Source: Clostridia bacterium
GTDB lineage: Bacteria > Bacillota_A > Clostridia > Christensenellales > CAG-138
DNA: 27,487 nt
Reading direction: 5' to 3'
Assembly (NCBI GenBank): GCA_017459315.1
Contig: JAFUDD010000154.1
Location: forward strand, 1 to 27,487
The first letter of the stretch is position 1. Every line of letters starts with the position of its first letter. Of this stretch, positions 5,686 through 13,849 are shown one piece after another. Made by a program: the position numbers and the translations under genes. The notes beneath the pieces are model-generated. The model was not told the DNA's origin and made no database searches. It saw nothing but the letters and a program-made list of their open reading frames with translations.

Positions 5686-7073
5686 AAAAGGCATTGTTGA
5701 ACAGCCGCATCTTCGACAGCCGCGTGCCGGAGGAGAAGATCACCGGCAAGGAAAAGATTCTGGGCTTTTTCATGGGGCCGATCGCGGTCATGGTGATGAA
5801 CGCGATCCTCAGCAACTATCTGAACGTCTACTACACCGATGTGCTGCAGATCAGCGCGATCTGGGGCGGCGTGTTTATTTCGCTGTTCCCGATCATTGCC
5901 AAGGTGCTCGACGTGCTGACGTTCATCTATATGGGGCTCGTCGTGGACCGCACGCGCTCGCGGCAGGGCAAGGCAAGGCCGTGGATCCTGTTCGCCGCGC
6001 CGCTGATGTTCGTCTGCATGATCCTGCTGTTTGTCGTGCCGAAGGGCAACGACAACCTGACCGCAATCTGGATCTTTATCGGCTATACGCTGTTTTATGC
6101 GGTCGCGTACACGATGTACAGCACCGCGCACACGCTGATGGTGCCGCTTGCGACGCGCAGCGACGCCGAGCGCCGCTCGCTTTCGACGATTGCCAACACG
6201 CCCGCGATGGCGGCGGGATCGCTCGTTGCGATCCTGTTCCCGTGCGTGATCGTGCCGCTGCTCGGCGTGTCCGAATCGCGCTGGGTCACGGCGGCAATCG
6301 TGATCGCGGTGTTTTCGTTCCCGCTGATGCTGATGGAGTTTTTCTTCACGCGGGAGCGTGTCAAAATGACGGACGCCGTGCCGAAGGAGAAGGTCAGCCT
6401 TTCGCATCAGCTGCGCTGCTGCTGCAAAAGCCGCAACTGGGTCGTGCTGATGGTGTATCTCGTCATAATCAACTTGGTGAACAGCCTGTTCAGCACCGCG
6501 ACGTTCTACTATTGCAACTGGGTGCTCGGCAGCTATAACGACGGCTATACGCAGGCGTTGTTCTATGCGCTCGGACAGGCGCCGCTCGGCGTCGGCGTAC
6601 TGCTCTGCGGCCCGATCACCAAAAAGCTCGGCAAGCGTAACGCGCTGCTGCTGGGCATGATCGTGGCAATCGCGGGCGTCGGGCTGTGCCTGATCGACCC
6701 GAAAAACCTTGCGCTCGTTCTGACCGGACAGGTGATCCGCACCATCGGATTGATCCCGTCCACCTACATGGTTTCGAGCATGCTCGGCGACGCCTTGGAC
6801 GACGTGGAGCGCGTCAGCGGCGAACGGTGCGACGGCTTTTCGTCCTCGGTGTTCAATTGCATCATCACGATTGCGGGCGGCATTGCGCTGTGCGCGTTCA
6901 ACTTCGGCATTTCCCACCTCGGCTACCAAGCGCCGACCGCAGAGGCGATCCCGGTGCAGAGCAGCACGATCCAAGGCTTTTTGATCTTCTGCGTGATCGG
7001 CGTGCAGCTGATCGCCTACCCGCTGATCGCGGTTCTGACCCGGTTTTTCCCGAAGGATAAGCCTGCGCAATAA
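5682..7073 (+). CDS. GPH-family sugar:cation symporter (MFS superfamily)
   Basis: A 463-residue polytopic membrane protein with about 12 hydrophobic segments, the usual length for glycoside-pentoside-hexuronide:cation symporters (MelB, XynB, GusB type). The region after the second segment, VVDRTRSRQGKARPWIL, is the family signature loop (D-R-T-x-S-x-x-G-x-x-R-P). It imports a sugar or glycoside with a cation. The gene overlaps the preceding membrane protein gene by four bases and ends at a strong terminator facing the GH3 gene. Substrate is unknown; the convergent GH3 enzyme and the second GPH gene 3.5 kb away suggest a role in the same carbohydrate locus. Confidence 0.9.
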   Translation: MKKALLNSRIFDSRVPEEKITGKEKILGFFMGPIAVMVMNAILSNYLNVYYTDVLQISAIWGGVFISLFPIIAKVLDVLTFIYMGLVVDRTRSRQGKARPWILFAAPLMFVCMILLFVVPKGNDNLTAIWIFIGYTLFYAVAYTMYSTAHTLMVPLATRSDAERRSLSTIANTPAMAAGSLVAILFPCVIVPLLGVSESRWVTAAIVIAVFSFPLMLMEFFFTRERVKMTDAVPKEKVSLSHQLRCCCKSRNWVVLMVYLVIINLVNSLFSTATFYYCNWVLGSYNDGYTQALFYALGQAPLGVGVLLCGPITKKLGKRNALLLGMIVAIAGVGLCLIDPKNLALVLTGQVIRTIGLIPSTYMVSSMLGDALDDVERVSGERCDGFSSSVFNCIITIAGGIALCAFNFGISHLGYQAPTAEAIPVQSSTIQGFLIFCVIGVQLIAYPLIAVLTRFFPKDKPAQ

Positions 7074-7080
7074 AAGCAAG

Positions 7081-7114
7081 GACGCGTGCCGATACGGCAC
7101 GCGCCCCTTTTGTT
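7081..7114 (+). terminator. Terminator between symporter and GH3 genes
   Basis: A perfect 8-bp stem GCGTGCCG/CGGCACGC with an ATA loop (7084-7102), then CCCCTTTTGTTTTT on the plus strand. On the minus strand the T tract is weaker, so it may serve the GH3 operon less well. Confidence 0.85.
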
Positions 7115-7122
7115 TTTGGCGA

Positions 7123-9141
7123 TCAATCGACCTTCTTTGCGCTGCGGCTGTTGCTGCCGACATAGAAGGTATAGCCCGGATCGAGCACCCAGCCGCCCTG
7201 TGTCCGGAATTTCAGTTCTTCCTTCGGGATCGTGATAGAAACGGTCTTGGCTTCACCCGGGTTCAGCTCGACGCGGGCAAAGCCCTTCAGGAGCTTGATC
7301 GGGCGGTCGCTGCCGTCCGCTGCGCCGTTCGAGCCAGCATAGACCTGCACGACCTCCGCACCCGCGCGGTCGCCGGTGTTCTGCACCTTGGCCGTCACGG
7401 TATATTCGTCCTCGCCCTCCGAAACGGCGGCGCCGGACACGGCAAAGGTCGTATAGCTGAGACCGTAGCCGAACGGATAGGCGGGCGCAACGCCCTCCTT
7501 ATCGAGCTTCGTATAGCCGTGGTAGTAACCGTATTCGATCTCATACGGGCGCTCGCCGATACCGATGATCGGCGGATAATCCTTTTCATCCTTGGCGACC
7601 GTGAACGGCAGCTTGCCGGAGAAATTGGCTTTTCCGGAGAGCAGGTTTGCAAGTGCCGTTCCGCCTTCGCAGCCGGAATAATAGTTCATTACGATCGCGT
7701 CTGCGTACGCCTTCCATTCCTCGACGAGGATCGCGCAGCCCGAATACAACACGACGACGACCTTCTTGCCCTGCTCCTTGAGCGACTTGATCAGCGCGAC
7801 TTCCTCCGGTTCGAGCCGCAGGCTCGCGCGGTCGCCGCCTGCGTTCTTCGGCTTGGCGTTCAGCTTTTCGTTCGCGCTCGCAAAGTATTCGCCCTCCTTG
7901 TACCGGTTCGAGCCGACGCAGACCACCGCTACCTCGCCGTCGGTCAGAGAAGCATTCGCAAAGACCTTTTGCAAGCCCGCGAACGGCGTCACAAGCTGCT
8001 TGTCCCACACGCGGCTGGAGCCCGCGTCGCCGACGTTCGCTTCGTTCGCATACGGGCCGGCGACAAGCACCTTGGCGCTCGGATCGAGCGGCAGCACGCC
8101 GTTGTTTTCCAATAAGACCATGCCTTTTTCGGCCATTTCGAGCGCGAGGGCGCGGTGCTTTGCCGACCCGACAACGCTCTTGTCGCGCGGTTGGATCTTC
8201 GGAATCTGACGGATCAGCACGGAGAGAATGTTCCGCACGGCGCGGTTGATATGCTCCTCGGTCAGCTTGCCCTTTTTCAAAAGCCCCTTGATTGCAAACG
8301 AATTGTAGTGCATCGTGAACATCATTTCAATGTCCAGTCCGGCCTTCAGGCTCGATTCGGCGTCATGCACACCGTTGACAAAGTCGCTCATCACAAACCC
8401 GTCAAAGCCCCATTCGTCGCGCAGAATGTCGGTTAACAGCCGCTTGGAGGCGCAGCAGTAGTCGCCGTCGAACTTGTTGTACGCGCCCATGATCGACAGC
8501 GCGCCCGCGTCGATGCACTTTTTGAAGTGCGGCAGATAGACCTCGTGCAGCGTGCGGTCGTCACATTTGGCGTTGATGAAGAAGCGCAGATCCTCGATGG
8601 AGTTCAGCGCAAAGTGCTTGGGGCACGCGATCATGCCCTCCTCCTGCACGGACTTCGTCAGCGCCGCGCCGTACGCGCCGAGCAAAAACGGATCCTCGCC
8701 GTAGGTCTCCTGCGATCTTCCCCAGCGCGGGTTGCGGACAAGGTTGATGCAGACGCCCGCATAGTAGTTCGCGCCCTGCGCGATCGCTTCATCCGCAATC
8801 GCCTTGCCGAAGCGGTACTCGAGATCGGGATCAAACGCGGAGGCGCGCAGCATGGAGACGGGGAAGCACGTCGAATTGCCCATGACGATGCCGCGCGGCC
8901 CGTCGGTGAACAGCACGGGCGGCACGCCGAGACGCTTGCAGCCGCCGGCCTTGAGCGCGCGGACGTTGTAGTTGCGTCCGGTGCGGATCATAACGACCTG
9001 CGTCTGTCCGATGGTATGCCCGGAGAGCATATAAATCTTTTCCTTGAGGGTCATTTCCCCGGTCAGCGCCTTTGTCTCGGCGGACAGCGTCGCCTTGGTC
9101 GGGTTCTTTTGATAAGCGGTTACGGCGTCCTGAAAGTTCAT
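7123..9141 (-). CDS. Glycoside hydrolase family 3 enzyme (beta-glucosidase-like), cytoplasmic
   Basis: A 672-residue GH3 enzyme releasing the terminal sugar of a beta-linked substrate. The TIM-barrel domain holds FTDGPRG (78-84), the substrate-binding KHFALNS (175-181) and the nucleophile D253 in VMSDF. The alpha/beta sandwich domain follows (about 340-540), then a fibronectin-III-like C-terminal domain (about 580-670, with VQNTGDRAGAEVVQVY). There is no signal peptide, so the substrate must be imported. The start at 9141 has GGAGG upstream and overlaps the stop of the AraC gene (ATGA), making a regulator-enzyme operon. Members also include beta-xylosidases and arabinosidases, so beta-glucosidase is the default name only. 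Length is normal. Confidence 0.92.
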   Translation of the reverse strand: MNFQDAVTAYQKNPTKATLSAETKALTGEMTLKEKIYMLSGHTIGQTQVVMIRTGRNYNVRALKAGGCKRLGVPPVLFTDGPRGIVMGNSTCFPVSMLRASAFDPDLEYRFGKAIADEAIAQGANYYAGVCINLVRNPRWGRSQETYGEDPFLLGAYGAALTKSVQEEGMIACPKHFALNSIEDLRFFINAKCDDRTLHEVYLPHFKKCIDAGALSIMGAYNKFDGDYCCASKRLLTDILRDEWGFDGFVMSDFVNGVHDAESSLKAGLDIEMMFTMHYNSFAIKGLLKKGKLTEEHINRAVRNILSVLIRQIPKIQPRDKSVVGSAKHRALALEMAEKGMVLLENNGVLPLDPSAKVLVAGPYANEANVGDAGSSRVWDKQLVTPFAGLQKVFANASLTDGEVAVVCVGSNRYKEGEYFASANEKLNAKPKNAGGDRASLRLEPEEVALIKSLKEQGKKVVVVLYSGCAILVEEWKAYADAIVMNYYSGCEGGTALANLLSGKANFSGKLPFTVAKDEKDYPPIIGIGERPYEIEYGYYHGYTKLDKEGVAPAYPFGYGLSYTTFAVSGAAVSEGEDEYTVTAKVQNTGDRAGAEVVQVYAGSNGAADGSDRPIKLLKGFARVELNPGEAKTVSITIPKEELKFRTQGGWVLDPGYTFYVGSNSRSAKKVD

Positions 9142-10355
9142 GCGATTTCCTCCGATCTGTTTTCTCGATATTGGGACGGCGTTGCGCCGTACGCGGCTTT
9201 GAAGGCTTCGGCAAAGTAGCTTTGCGAGCAGAAATGGTAGCGCGTGGCGATGTCCTGCACGCTGACGGTGGAGGACAGCAGTAGGTCCTTGGCCCGTTCG
9301 AGCCGCTTTTTGCGAATGTATTCGCGGATCTTGACGCCCATCTCGTCCTTGAATTTATGGGATAGATAGGATTCGGAATAAGTGACGCGCTCCGCTAACA
9401 ATCCGAGTGACAATTCCTCCTCCAAATGCGTGTCGATATATTCGCAGCAGTCCAGCACCTGCCGCGAGATCGAGCCGGTGCGGATGCGGTGGACGCGATG
9501 CACATAATCATCCTGCATGGTCAGCGCGACTTCGGAAACCTCATGGATGCTTTTGCATGCTTCAAGCGCCTGATAGTAATGATCGGAGATTCGCAGCGCC
9601 GTTTCCGAGGGCACCCCGCCCTCGATCGCCGCGCGGGAAAACAGCGTGATGCAGGTGATGACGGCGTTCTTGGCATGGCGCAGCGGATCGCCGTTGGCAA
9701 GCTTGCCGACGCTGCCGGTCATGGCAAGGCGATTCATGTGCGTTTTGTAGTTCAGATCGCCCTCGCGCACCATGCGCACCATCTCCTGCTCCATGGCGTA
9801 AGTGCCGTGCTTGTCCTCCGCCTCCGAGAACGTGCGGTCCTCGTTGCTGCGGCTTTCCCGAAAATGCAGATCGCTGACCGAGATGCGCTCGCCCGTCAAT
9901 ATAAAATAGAACATGATGGCATATTCAAAGATACGCGTCATCGGCAGCACCGGCAGCGATTTCAGAAAAGCGGCGGAGGCGGAAAGCAGCGGCACGGAAA
10001 ACCCAAATCGTTTCAGCTCCTCCAGAATATCCTCTACCGTGCTGTCGTCCAAAAAGAACGGTCCCATCACATGAACGCCTTCCAGCAGCCTTTCCGATTC
10101 CGATGCCGTACGCCGGGGAACGGCGATCCACGACATACCGAGCTCGTCGGACACCATGACCGGGCGGGTATACTGCTTGATGCTGCTTTGAATCAGCGCC
10201 CGATCCTGCGTGATCCCCGTGATCGCGTCCACAAGCGGCTCGCTGGGACAATCCGTTTCGATCAGGTTCATGTCCGCATCAAACGCCCAATAGCAGAGCT
10301 TGTGACAGCATTGCACCATTTCAAAGTACAGGCGAATTTGTTCCGACCGTTCCAT
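9138..10355 (-). CDS. AraC-family transcriptional regulator of the carbohydrate locus
   Basis: A 405-residue regulator. Residues about 1-290 form a ligand or signal domain that I do not recognise; it lacks a clear cupin and has no membrane segment. Residues about 300-398 are a double helix-turn-helix AraC domain, with SLGLLAERVTYSESYLSHKF and the family signature region SVQDIATRYHFCSQSYFAEA...ATPSQYR. The start has AAGGAG upstream. It is transcribed together with the GH3 gene and divergently from the six-gene oxidoreductase operon, so it most likely controls both from the shared 229-bp spacer, in response to the imported sugar. Confidence 0.9.
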   Translation of the reverse strand: MERSEQIRLYFEMVQCCHKLCYWAFDADMNLIETDCPSEPLVDAITGITQDRALIQSSIKQYTRPVMVSDELGMSWIAVPRRTASESERLLEGVHVMGPFFLDDSTVEDILEELKRFGFSVPLLSASAAFLKSLPVLPMTRIFEYAIMFYFILTGERISVSDLHFRESRSNEDRTFSEAEDKHGTYAMEQEMVRMVREGDLNYKTHMNRLAMTGSVGKLANGDPLRHAKNAVITCITLFSRAAIEGGVPSETALRISDHYYQALEACKSIHEVSEVALTMQDDYVHRVHRIRTGSISRQVLDCCEYIDTHLEEELSLGLLAERVTYSESYLSHKFKDEMGVKIREYIRKKRLERAKDLLLSSTVSVQDIATRYHFCSQSYFAEAFKAAYGATPSQYRENRSEEIA

Positions 10356-10393
10356 CTGATTTCTCCTTGCACGCTATGGCTTTTGTCTACTCT

Positions 10394-10422
10394 ATCATAT
10401 TATAATTATTTTTAGATTTCAA
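10394..10422 (-). promoter_or_regulatory. Promoter of the AraC-GH3 operon
   Basis: On the minus strand -35 TTGAAA (10422-10417), 17 bp, -10 TATGAT (10399-10394), about 39 bases before the start codon. It lies in an AT-rich stretch shared with the divergent operon. Confidence 0.65.
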
Positions 10423-10484
10423 CAAGTTATCAGCTGTAATTTTCAAACATAACCGATAAATTATAATAATCAAAATAAAATTGT

Positions 10485-10506
10485 GGCGCGCTTGAAAAGA
10501 GGTATG
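10485..10506 (+). promoter_or_regulatory. Weak candidate promoter of the symporter-led operon
   Basis: TTGTGG (10485-10490), 16 bp, TATGGT (about 10502-10507) on the plus strand. Both boxes are imperfect, fitting an activator-dependent promoter, but no operator repeats are obvious to me. Confidence 0.35.
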
Positions 10507-10536
10507 GTAAATTGTACGTAAGAAATGATCCGGTGG

Positions 10537-10548
10537 GGGTATATACCC
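10537..10548. promoter_or_regulatory. Perfect 12-bp palindrome in the leader of the symporter-led operon
   Basis: GGGTATATACCC, fully symmetric, about 37 bases before the start codon and downstream of the candidate promoter. It could be an operator; no protein can be assigned. Confidence 0.3.
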
Positions 10549-10584
10549 TTTGGATTCTTTCAAAACAAATAAGGAGTAGGAACA

Positions 10585-12042
10585 ATGGAGAAAAAGACGA
10601 ATAAGCCCGTCCGGGAAAAGCTCGGCTTCAAGAACATTGCCGGCACGACTTTGTTCAACTTTACCGAGTCGATCACGGCGGCCTTTATGACCTCGTGGTT
10701 CATGGTGTACTTAACCGACTATGCGGGCATCGGGCATTGGGGCGCGCTGCTCGGCTCGTCGCTGCTGCTGTTTGCGCGTCTGTTCGACGCCGTCAACGAC
10801 CCGATCGAGGGCTGGATCATGGACCGCGCCAAGGTCGGCAAGCTGGGCAAGTATAAGCCGTTCATCATTCTGAGCATCCTCCTGACCTCCATCGGCGTTA
10901 TTGCGATGTTCTTCCTGCCGACGGCCTTTGCCGATATGCCGGTGGCCATCTGCGCATGGGTCATTATCTTCTATTTAATTTACGACATCGGTTCCTCGTT
11001 CTATGCGCCGAATCTCATTTACCGCACCCTCACGACCGATTCCGTGCAGCGTTCCAAGCTGATCATTGGGCCGCGTCTCGTCTCCATGATCGTCGGCATG
11101 GTCGGCTCCGCGCTGATCTCGATTGTCAACGGCATTAACCAGAGCGTGAACAACATGCACACCTCGTTCGGCCTTGCGATCACGCTGCTCACCGGCGTCT
11201 GCATGGTGATTTCCCTCATCGGTATCTTCATGGTCAAGGAAAAATACCATGCGGCCAAAGAGGATGACGAAGAGGTCAAGATCCTCGATATGATTAAGGT
11301 GCTCAAGCACAACAAGGCGGAGCGCGTCATGGTCATCGGCACACTGTTCTCCGGCTTCATCTGGACGTTCCTGTTTGCGACGATGCTGTACTACATCAAG
11401 TGGGCCTACTGTGCCGACCTGACCACCGGCGTTGTCGATGTCGATAAGTATGCGGGCCTGTCGCTCGGCGGCTCGATGATGATGTTCCTGCCGCTGATTG
11501 TCGGCACCGTTCTGGCGACGCCGTTGATGCGGCTTGCCAAGGACCCGATGAAGCTGCACCGTATTCTGATGCTCGTCGAGGCCGTTTCGGCGGGACTGCT
11601 GTTCGTGCTGCACATCGTCGGCATTCTGCCGAATGTTCCGGCGCTGTTCTTCATCTGCCTTGCGATCACCGCAACCTGCATCGGCATCGACTATATCCCG
11701 CAGGAGACCGTCAATATCGAGTGCATGGACTATGAGCTGCATGTCGGCGGCAAGGATCGCGCGGCGACCTGCAACGCGGCGAACAAGTTCATTAACAAGG
11801 CGCAGAACGCTCTGGCCTCCGCATCGGTCGGCGCGGTGCTTGTGGCAATCGGCTATATCGTCGATTCCGAAACCGATACCTATATCGGCGAGCTGTCCAA
11901 GCTGCCGAGCCTTCTGACCTGGTTCGTCGTGATCATGGGTCTGATCCCGGCCATCCTCGGCATTATTGCGTATCTCATCCTCCGGCAGTATCCGATCAAC
12001 GATGAAATCCGCGCCGAGATGAAGCACGAGGTCAAAGCATAA
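10585..12042 (+). CDS. GPH-family sugar:cation symporter, first gene of the catabolic operon
   Basis: A 485-residue polytopic protein with about 12 membrane segments. The family features are visible: the opening helix TTLFNFTESITAAFMTSWFMVYLTD-type region, NDPIEGWIMDRAKVGKLGKYKPF (about 72-94) as the signature loop, and a long cytoplasmic loop around 220-245. It is a distant paralogue of the symporter at 5682. The start has AAGGAG at the right distance. It leads a tight operon of six genes (gaps of 12-157 bases), so it should import the compound they degrade. Substrate is unknown. Confidence 0.9.
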   Translation: MEKKTNKPVREKLGFKNIAGTTLFNFTESITAAFMTSWFMVYLTDYAGIGHWGALLGSSLLLFARLFDAVNDPIEGWIMDRAKVGKLGKYKPFIILSILLTSIGVIAMFFLPTAFADMPVAICAWVIIFYLIYDIGSSFYAPNLIYRTLTTDSVQRSKLIIGPRLVSMIVGMVGSALISIVNGINQSVNNMHTSFGLAITLLTGVCMVISLIGIFMVKEKYHAAKEDDEEVKILDMIKVLKHNKAERVMVIGTLFSGFIWTFLFATMLYYIKWAYCADLTTGVVDVDKYAGLSLGGSMMMFLPLIVGTVLATPLMRLAKDPMKLHRILMLVEAVSAGLLFVLHIVGILPNVPALFFICLAITATCIGIDYIPQETVNIECMDYELHVGGKDRAATCNAANKFINKAQNALASASVGAVLVAIGYIVDSETDTYIGELSKLPSLLTWFVVIMGLIPAILGIIAYLILRQYPINDEIRAEMKHEVKA

Positions 12043-12056
12043 TCCGGAGGTTTCCC

Positions 12057-12839
12057 ATGCCGCAAAAACCGGTTGATGTGGATGTTAAGCAATCCATCAA
12101 GGACATGTTCTTTTCGAAGAACGAATACCGACTTGTGGACGATTACATTCTGCGGGACGGAAAAACCCATCCGGTCGCGTTCCTGGTGCCGGGCGGTGGG
12201 TACTACATGGTATCGAGCTTTATCGAGGGCGTGCCGATCGCAAAGAAGCTGAACGCGCTCGGCATCTCGGCGATCATCGTGTATTACCGGCTCAAGAAGA
12301 AAGCCCTGTACCCGGCGCCGGTCGAGGACCTTGCGCGGGCCATTCGGGAAGTGCTGTCCAAAGCGGACGAATATCATATCGACCCGAAGCACTATTCGAT
12401 CTGGGGCGGCTCGGCAGGCGCGCATCTTGCCGCGGCGTTCGGCACGAAGAACATGGGCTATCCGCTCTATCGGCTCCCCAAGCCCGCCGCGCTTGTACTT
12501 GCCTATCCGGTCATTTCCATGACGAAGGAACTCGGGCACAAGCAGTCGCATGATTTCTTTGTCGGCAAGGACGCAACGCCGGAGCAGGAAGCGTTTGCAA
12601 GCGTCGAGCAGCATGTGGATGCGGATTATCCCGCCACCTATCTTTGGTGCAGCGACGACGACAACGTAGTCAAGCCGGACAACACCCGCCGTATGATCGC
12701 GGCGCTCGAAACAGCCGGCGTTCCGCACCGGGACAAGATCTACCACGGCGTCATGCACGGCGCAGGCCCCGCCACGGGAACCGCTGCCGAAGGATGGATC
12801 AACGACGCCGTCGCCTTTTGGCAGAAGCATCGGTCGTAA
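12057..12839 (+). CDS. Alpha/beta hydrolase, esterase-like (BD-FAE/acetyl-esterase type)
   Basis: A 260-residue cytoplasmic hydrolase. G46-G47-G48 (VPGGGYY) is an HGGG-like oxyanion element, G117-x-S119-x-G121 (WGGSAGAH) carries the nucleophile, D200-D202 (CSDDDN) the acid and H234 (GVMHGAG) the general base, all in the expected order. Such enzymes remove acyl groups from sugars or glycosides. GGAGG precedes the start, 14 bases after the symporter stop. In this operon it could strip acetyl or other ester groups from an imported glycoside; that is inference. A lactonase-like role on an oxidised sugar would also fit the neighbouring oxidoreductases. Confidence 0.85.
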   Translation: MPQKPVDVDVKQSIKDMFFSKNEYRLVDDYILRDGKTHPVAFLVPGGGYYMVSSFIEGVPIAKKLNALGISAIIVYYRLKKKALYPAPVEDLARAIREVLSKADEYHIDPKHYSIWGGSAGAHLAAAFGTKNMGYPLYRLPKPAALVLAYPVISMTKELGHKQSHDFFVGKDATPEQEAFASVEQHVDADYPATYLWCSDDDNVVKPDNTRRMIAALETAGVPHRDKIYHGVMHGAGPATGTAAEGWINDAVAFWQKHRS

Positions 12840-12933
12840 CGGACGAAGCGCCTCCGAAAAAACAGGCGAGTGAACCGAGCTGCGGGCAAAGCACCGAAAG
12901 CGCAGGGAAAAGCAAACAATCGTTGACCCAACA

Positions 12934-12972
12934 CGGGACGGCGGCGCAGGCCGTCGCCCCGTTTGCATTTTT
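12934..12972 (+). terminator. Terminator- or attenuator-like hairpin inside the operon
   Basis: CGGGACGGC pairs with GCCGT...CCCG (small bulge) and is followed by TTTGCATTTTT, in the only long gap of the operon (12840-12995). It may reduce expression of the downstream four genes or stabilise the upstream transcript end. Confidence 0.5.
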
Positions 12973-12995
12973 AGAAAACAAGAGGAGAAAGAGCT

Positions 12996-13814
12996 ATGAA
13001 AATCGCAACGCAATCCTTCGGCTTAAAAAAGGAATTTGAGCAGGATCTGACCGGCACGATCCAAAGGCTGCACGATATGGGCTTTACGGCCATCGAGCCG
13101 CTGATCCTGTTTCAAAAGGAGCAGGGCAATAAAACCAAAAATCTTTGGGCGCAGGATACCCTGAAAATCGCCGCGGCAACGATGCAAAAGTGCGGCATGA
13201 CCTTTCCCTCCGCGCATATCGGCGTCGGCATCAGTTGGTTTATCATGCCGGCGAAGAACGTGATCGAGGGTATTTTGAACGTGCATGAAGCGTACAGCAT
13301 CACCGATTTTGTCGTAGGCGGCGTGTTCAGCTCCGCGGCGCTCGCCAAGCATTGGGCAAAGATGGTTCGCACCGTCACCGAGGGCATTCGTCCGCACGGC
13401 TGCCGTCTTGTCTATCACAACCATGACGATGAGTTTCATGCGATCCGCGGCGGCAACGCGATGGATATCTTCTTCGAGAATTGCGGCCCGAATGTGATGA
13501 TGCAGATCGACATCGGCTGGGCGGGCATGGCAGGCGATGAATATGAGATCGTCAAAAAATACGCCGACCGCGTCGTTTCCCTGCATTTGAAGGACTTTTA
13601 TCCGAACTATCGCGGAAGGTATACGCGAAAGAATATGCCGGTCGAGGCGTTCGCGCCGATCGGCGAGGGCGATATTCGCACCCGTGATGTTCTCGGCCTG
13701 ATCCCGCAGCTGAAGAACTTCGGCGATACCGTCATCATCGACCAGGATGCTTATGCTGGCGACATGATGGAATCCCTGAAGCTCGGGATCGGCAATATTC
13801 AAAAGATGCTTTAA
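12996..13814 (+). CDS. TIM-barrel sugar isomerase/epimerase-like protein
   Basis: A 272-residue protein of the xylose-isomerase-like TIM-barrel superfamily (IolE/sugar-phosphate isomerase/epimerase, AP-endonuclease 2 fold). Visible metal-site regions are YHNHDDEF (140-147), IDIGWAG with D172, H197-L-K199-D200, and the last strand IIDQDAY with D249. In many relatives the last-strand acid is a glutamate (VEQD), so D249 is a conservative change worth noting. AGGAG precedes the start. Members isomerise, epimerise or beta-eliminate keto sugars and inositols with a divalent metal. Here, with a Gfo/Idh/MocA dehydrogenase nearby, it may act on an oxidised sugar or 3-keto glycoside; this is inference. 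Confidence 0.85.
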   Translation: MKIATQSFGLKKEFEQDLTGTIQRLHDMGFTAIEPLILFQKEQGNKTKNLWAQDTLKIAAATMQKCGMTFPSAHIGVGISWFIMPAKNVIEGILNVHEAYSITDFVVGGVFSSAALAKHWAKMVRTVTEGIRPHGCRLVYHNHDDEFHAIRGGNAMDIFFENCGPNVMMQIDIGWAGMAGDEYEIVKKYADRVVSLHLKDFYPNYRGRYTRKNMPVEAFAPIGEGDIRTRDVLGLIPQLKNFGDTVIIDQDAYAGDMMESLKLGIGNIQKML

Positions 13815-13849
13815 GACAAAAATCAGCGTAGAAGAACAGGAGGATTATC

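Noticed and set aside
5433..7163. A 576-residue open frame on the minus strand
   Set aside because: Antisense to the GPH symporter, with low-complexity His/Arg/Asp/Gln composition; the symporter on the plus strand is clearly real.
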